This document shows positions 63,196 through 64,000 of a DNA stretch of 64,000 bases, piece after piece (within the stretch, counting starts at the first letter, position 1; every line of letters begins with the position of its first letter). Origin of the DNA: Strigamia acuminata. Its lineage: Eukaryota; Arthropoda; Chilopoda; Geophilomorpha; Linotaeniidae. The position numbers were made by a program, and so were the translations under genes. The notes beneath the pieces were generated by a model that was not told the origin of the DNA, ran no database searches, and worked only from the letters and a program-made list of their open reading frames with translations. The DNA lies in the NCBI GenBank assembly GCA_949358305.1, contig OX442321.1:7651605-7715604 (forward strand). The letters are read 5' to 3'.

Positions 63196-63499
63196 GGCAT
63201 TGTTGGATTTTTTGTTTTGTTTTAGGCATTGTTGGGGTTTTTTTCGTGTTAGGCATTGTTGGTTTTTTCGTTTTTCAGCTTTTTTTTTCGTTTTTCGGCA
63301 TTGTTGGAAAATTTTTCTTCGTTTTTCAGCTTTTTTTTTCGTTTTTCATTGTTGGAATGTTTTTTTTTTTCGTTTTCCATTGTTGGAATTTTTTGTTTCG
63401 TATTTCAGCATTGTTGGAATATTTTTTTTTCCGTTTTCCAGCATTGTTAAAATTTTTTTTTTCGTTTTCCAGCATTGTTGGCTTTTTTTCAGCATTGTT
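63196..63499 (+). repeat. CATTGTTGG minisatellite
   Basis: Ten copies of a 20-45 bp unit built around GCATTGTTGG followed by T-runs and CGTTTTTCAG. The word CATTGTT equals the SOX consensus (AACAATG on the other strand), so the array is a string of SOX-like sites whatever its origin. Confidence 0.85.
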
Positions 63500-64000
63500 T
63501 GACAGTCCGCGGTTGAATTCGTTCACTTGCCGCGCCGTGAGCTCGATTCGCAGCGATTGTATAGTCGTTTTTAATGCGTTTTTGCGGCATTATCCGCGAA
63601 TAATAATGCGCAACCCTCCTACCAACACCCCTATTGTTGACCACTTTAAAGTTGAAAATTTCTTCGTCATTATTCCCACAATCGAGCTCCCACTCGCACT
63701 CGTGCTCCCCGCGTTTCGTCTTTGAAACAGGGGCATTCTTCTTACCCTTAAATCGTTGTATTGTTGCTAAATTCAGTGGCGTAATCGAACAGCCGATTAT
63801 TGACTCCTTTAAATCGCTCCACTCAACTGTTGTTGTACTTCTTTTCATATTTATGAATAACTCTTAACAATGCCACTTTTCATTTTTTGTCCCTGCATAA
63901 CAATACCGCACAAAGCAGGTACATAAAGAGGTAGTGATTGAAACGCTCGAATGAAAGGGATTTGTTTACATCCATTCGCAGTTATCAAAAACGCAACAAT
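63500..64000. other. Noncoding end of window
   Basis: No exon, repeat or RNA gene could be supported in the last 500 bp. Confidence 0.35.

Overview
The window is nuclear DNA of an animal, most likely an invertebrate. The genes have short, often 45-70 nt, AT-rich introns with GT-AG ends, AATAAA polyadenylation signals and orthologues of conserved metazoan proteins. Long noncoding DNA carries TATA boxes and small inverted-repeat transposons. The compact introns, AT bias and a secreted multi-basic precursor fit an arthropod-like ecdysozoan, but nothing here fixes the phylum. All calls are from reading the sequence; no database search was possible.

The first 22 kb is gene-dense. A seven-exon intramembrane protease gene (RHBDL2/3/stet-type rhomboid with two EF-hands, minus strand, 404-2263) is divergent, across a 145 bp shared promoter, to a complete 24-exon gene for the U2 snRNP-associated splicing factor U2SURP/SR140 (plus, 2409-8046). 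An unrecognised intronless gene (8365-8910) follows 319 bp later, then an uncertain small coding region (9.3-9.6 kb). Next is a six-exon gene for a 780-residue secreted precursor (11259-14424) full of basic cleavage sites and ending in a ten-cysteine domain. After that come exon-sized fragments resembling a guanylyl cyclase tail and the myosin-VII FERM tail (15.95-16.71 kb). A cluster of about seven tRNA-like sequences surrounds a GC-rich foldback (17.0-18.7 kb), and two minisatellites follow. RNASEH2B, complete in ten exons, lies on the minus strand at 20436-21910. A frame-broken coding relic sits at 22.7-23.5 kb.

From about 23.5 kb to the end no convincing complete gene was found. This 40 kb desert holds many small transposons with terminal inverted repeats (30-44 kb), several minisatellites, candidate TATA promoters (30.1, 46.27 kb), one well-formed 124 nt candidate exon (54584-54707), and local clusters of developmental transcription-factor motifs (SOX/TCF-like, T-box, E-box, K50 homeodomain, YY1/Pho-like GCCAT). 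I infer it is regulatory or intronic DNA of a developmental gene whose main exons lie outside the window; this is not demonstrated.

Functionally, the well-supported genes are housekeeping or signalling: membrane proteolysis (rhomboid), pre-mRNA splicing (U2SURP), ribonucleotide and R-loop removal (RNase H2), and a secreted, probably processed precursor. They share no evident pathway; their proximity looks like ordinary gene packing.
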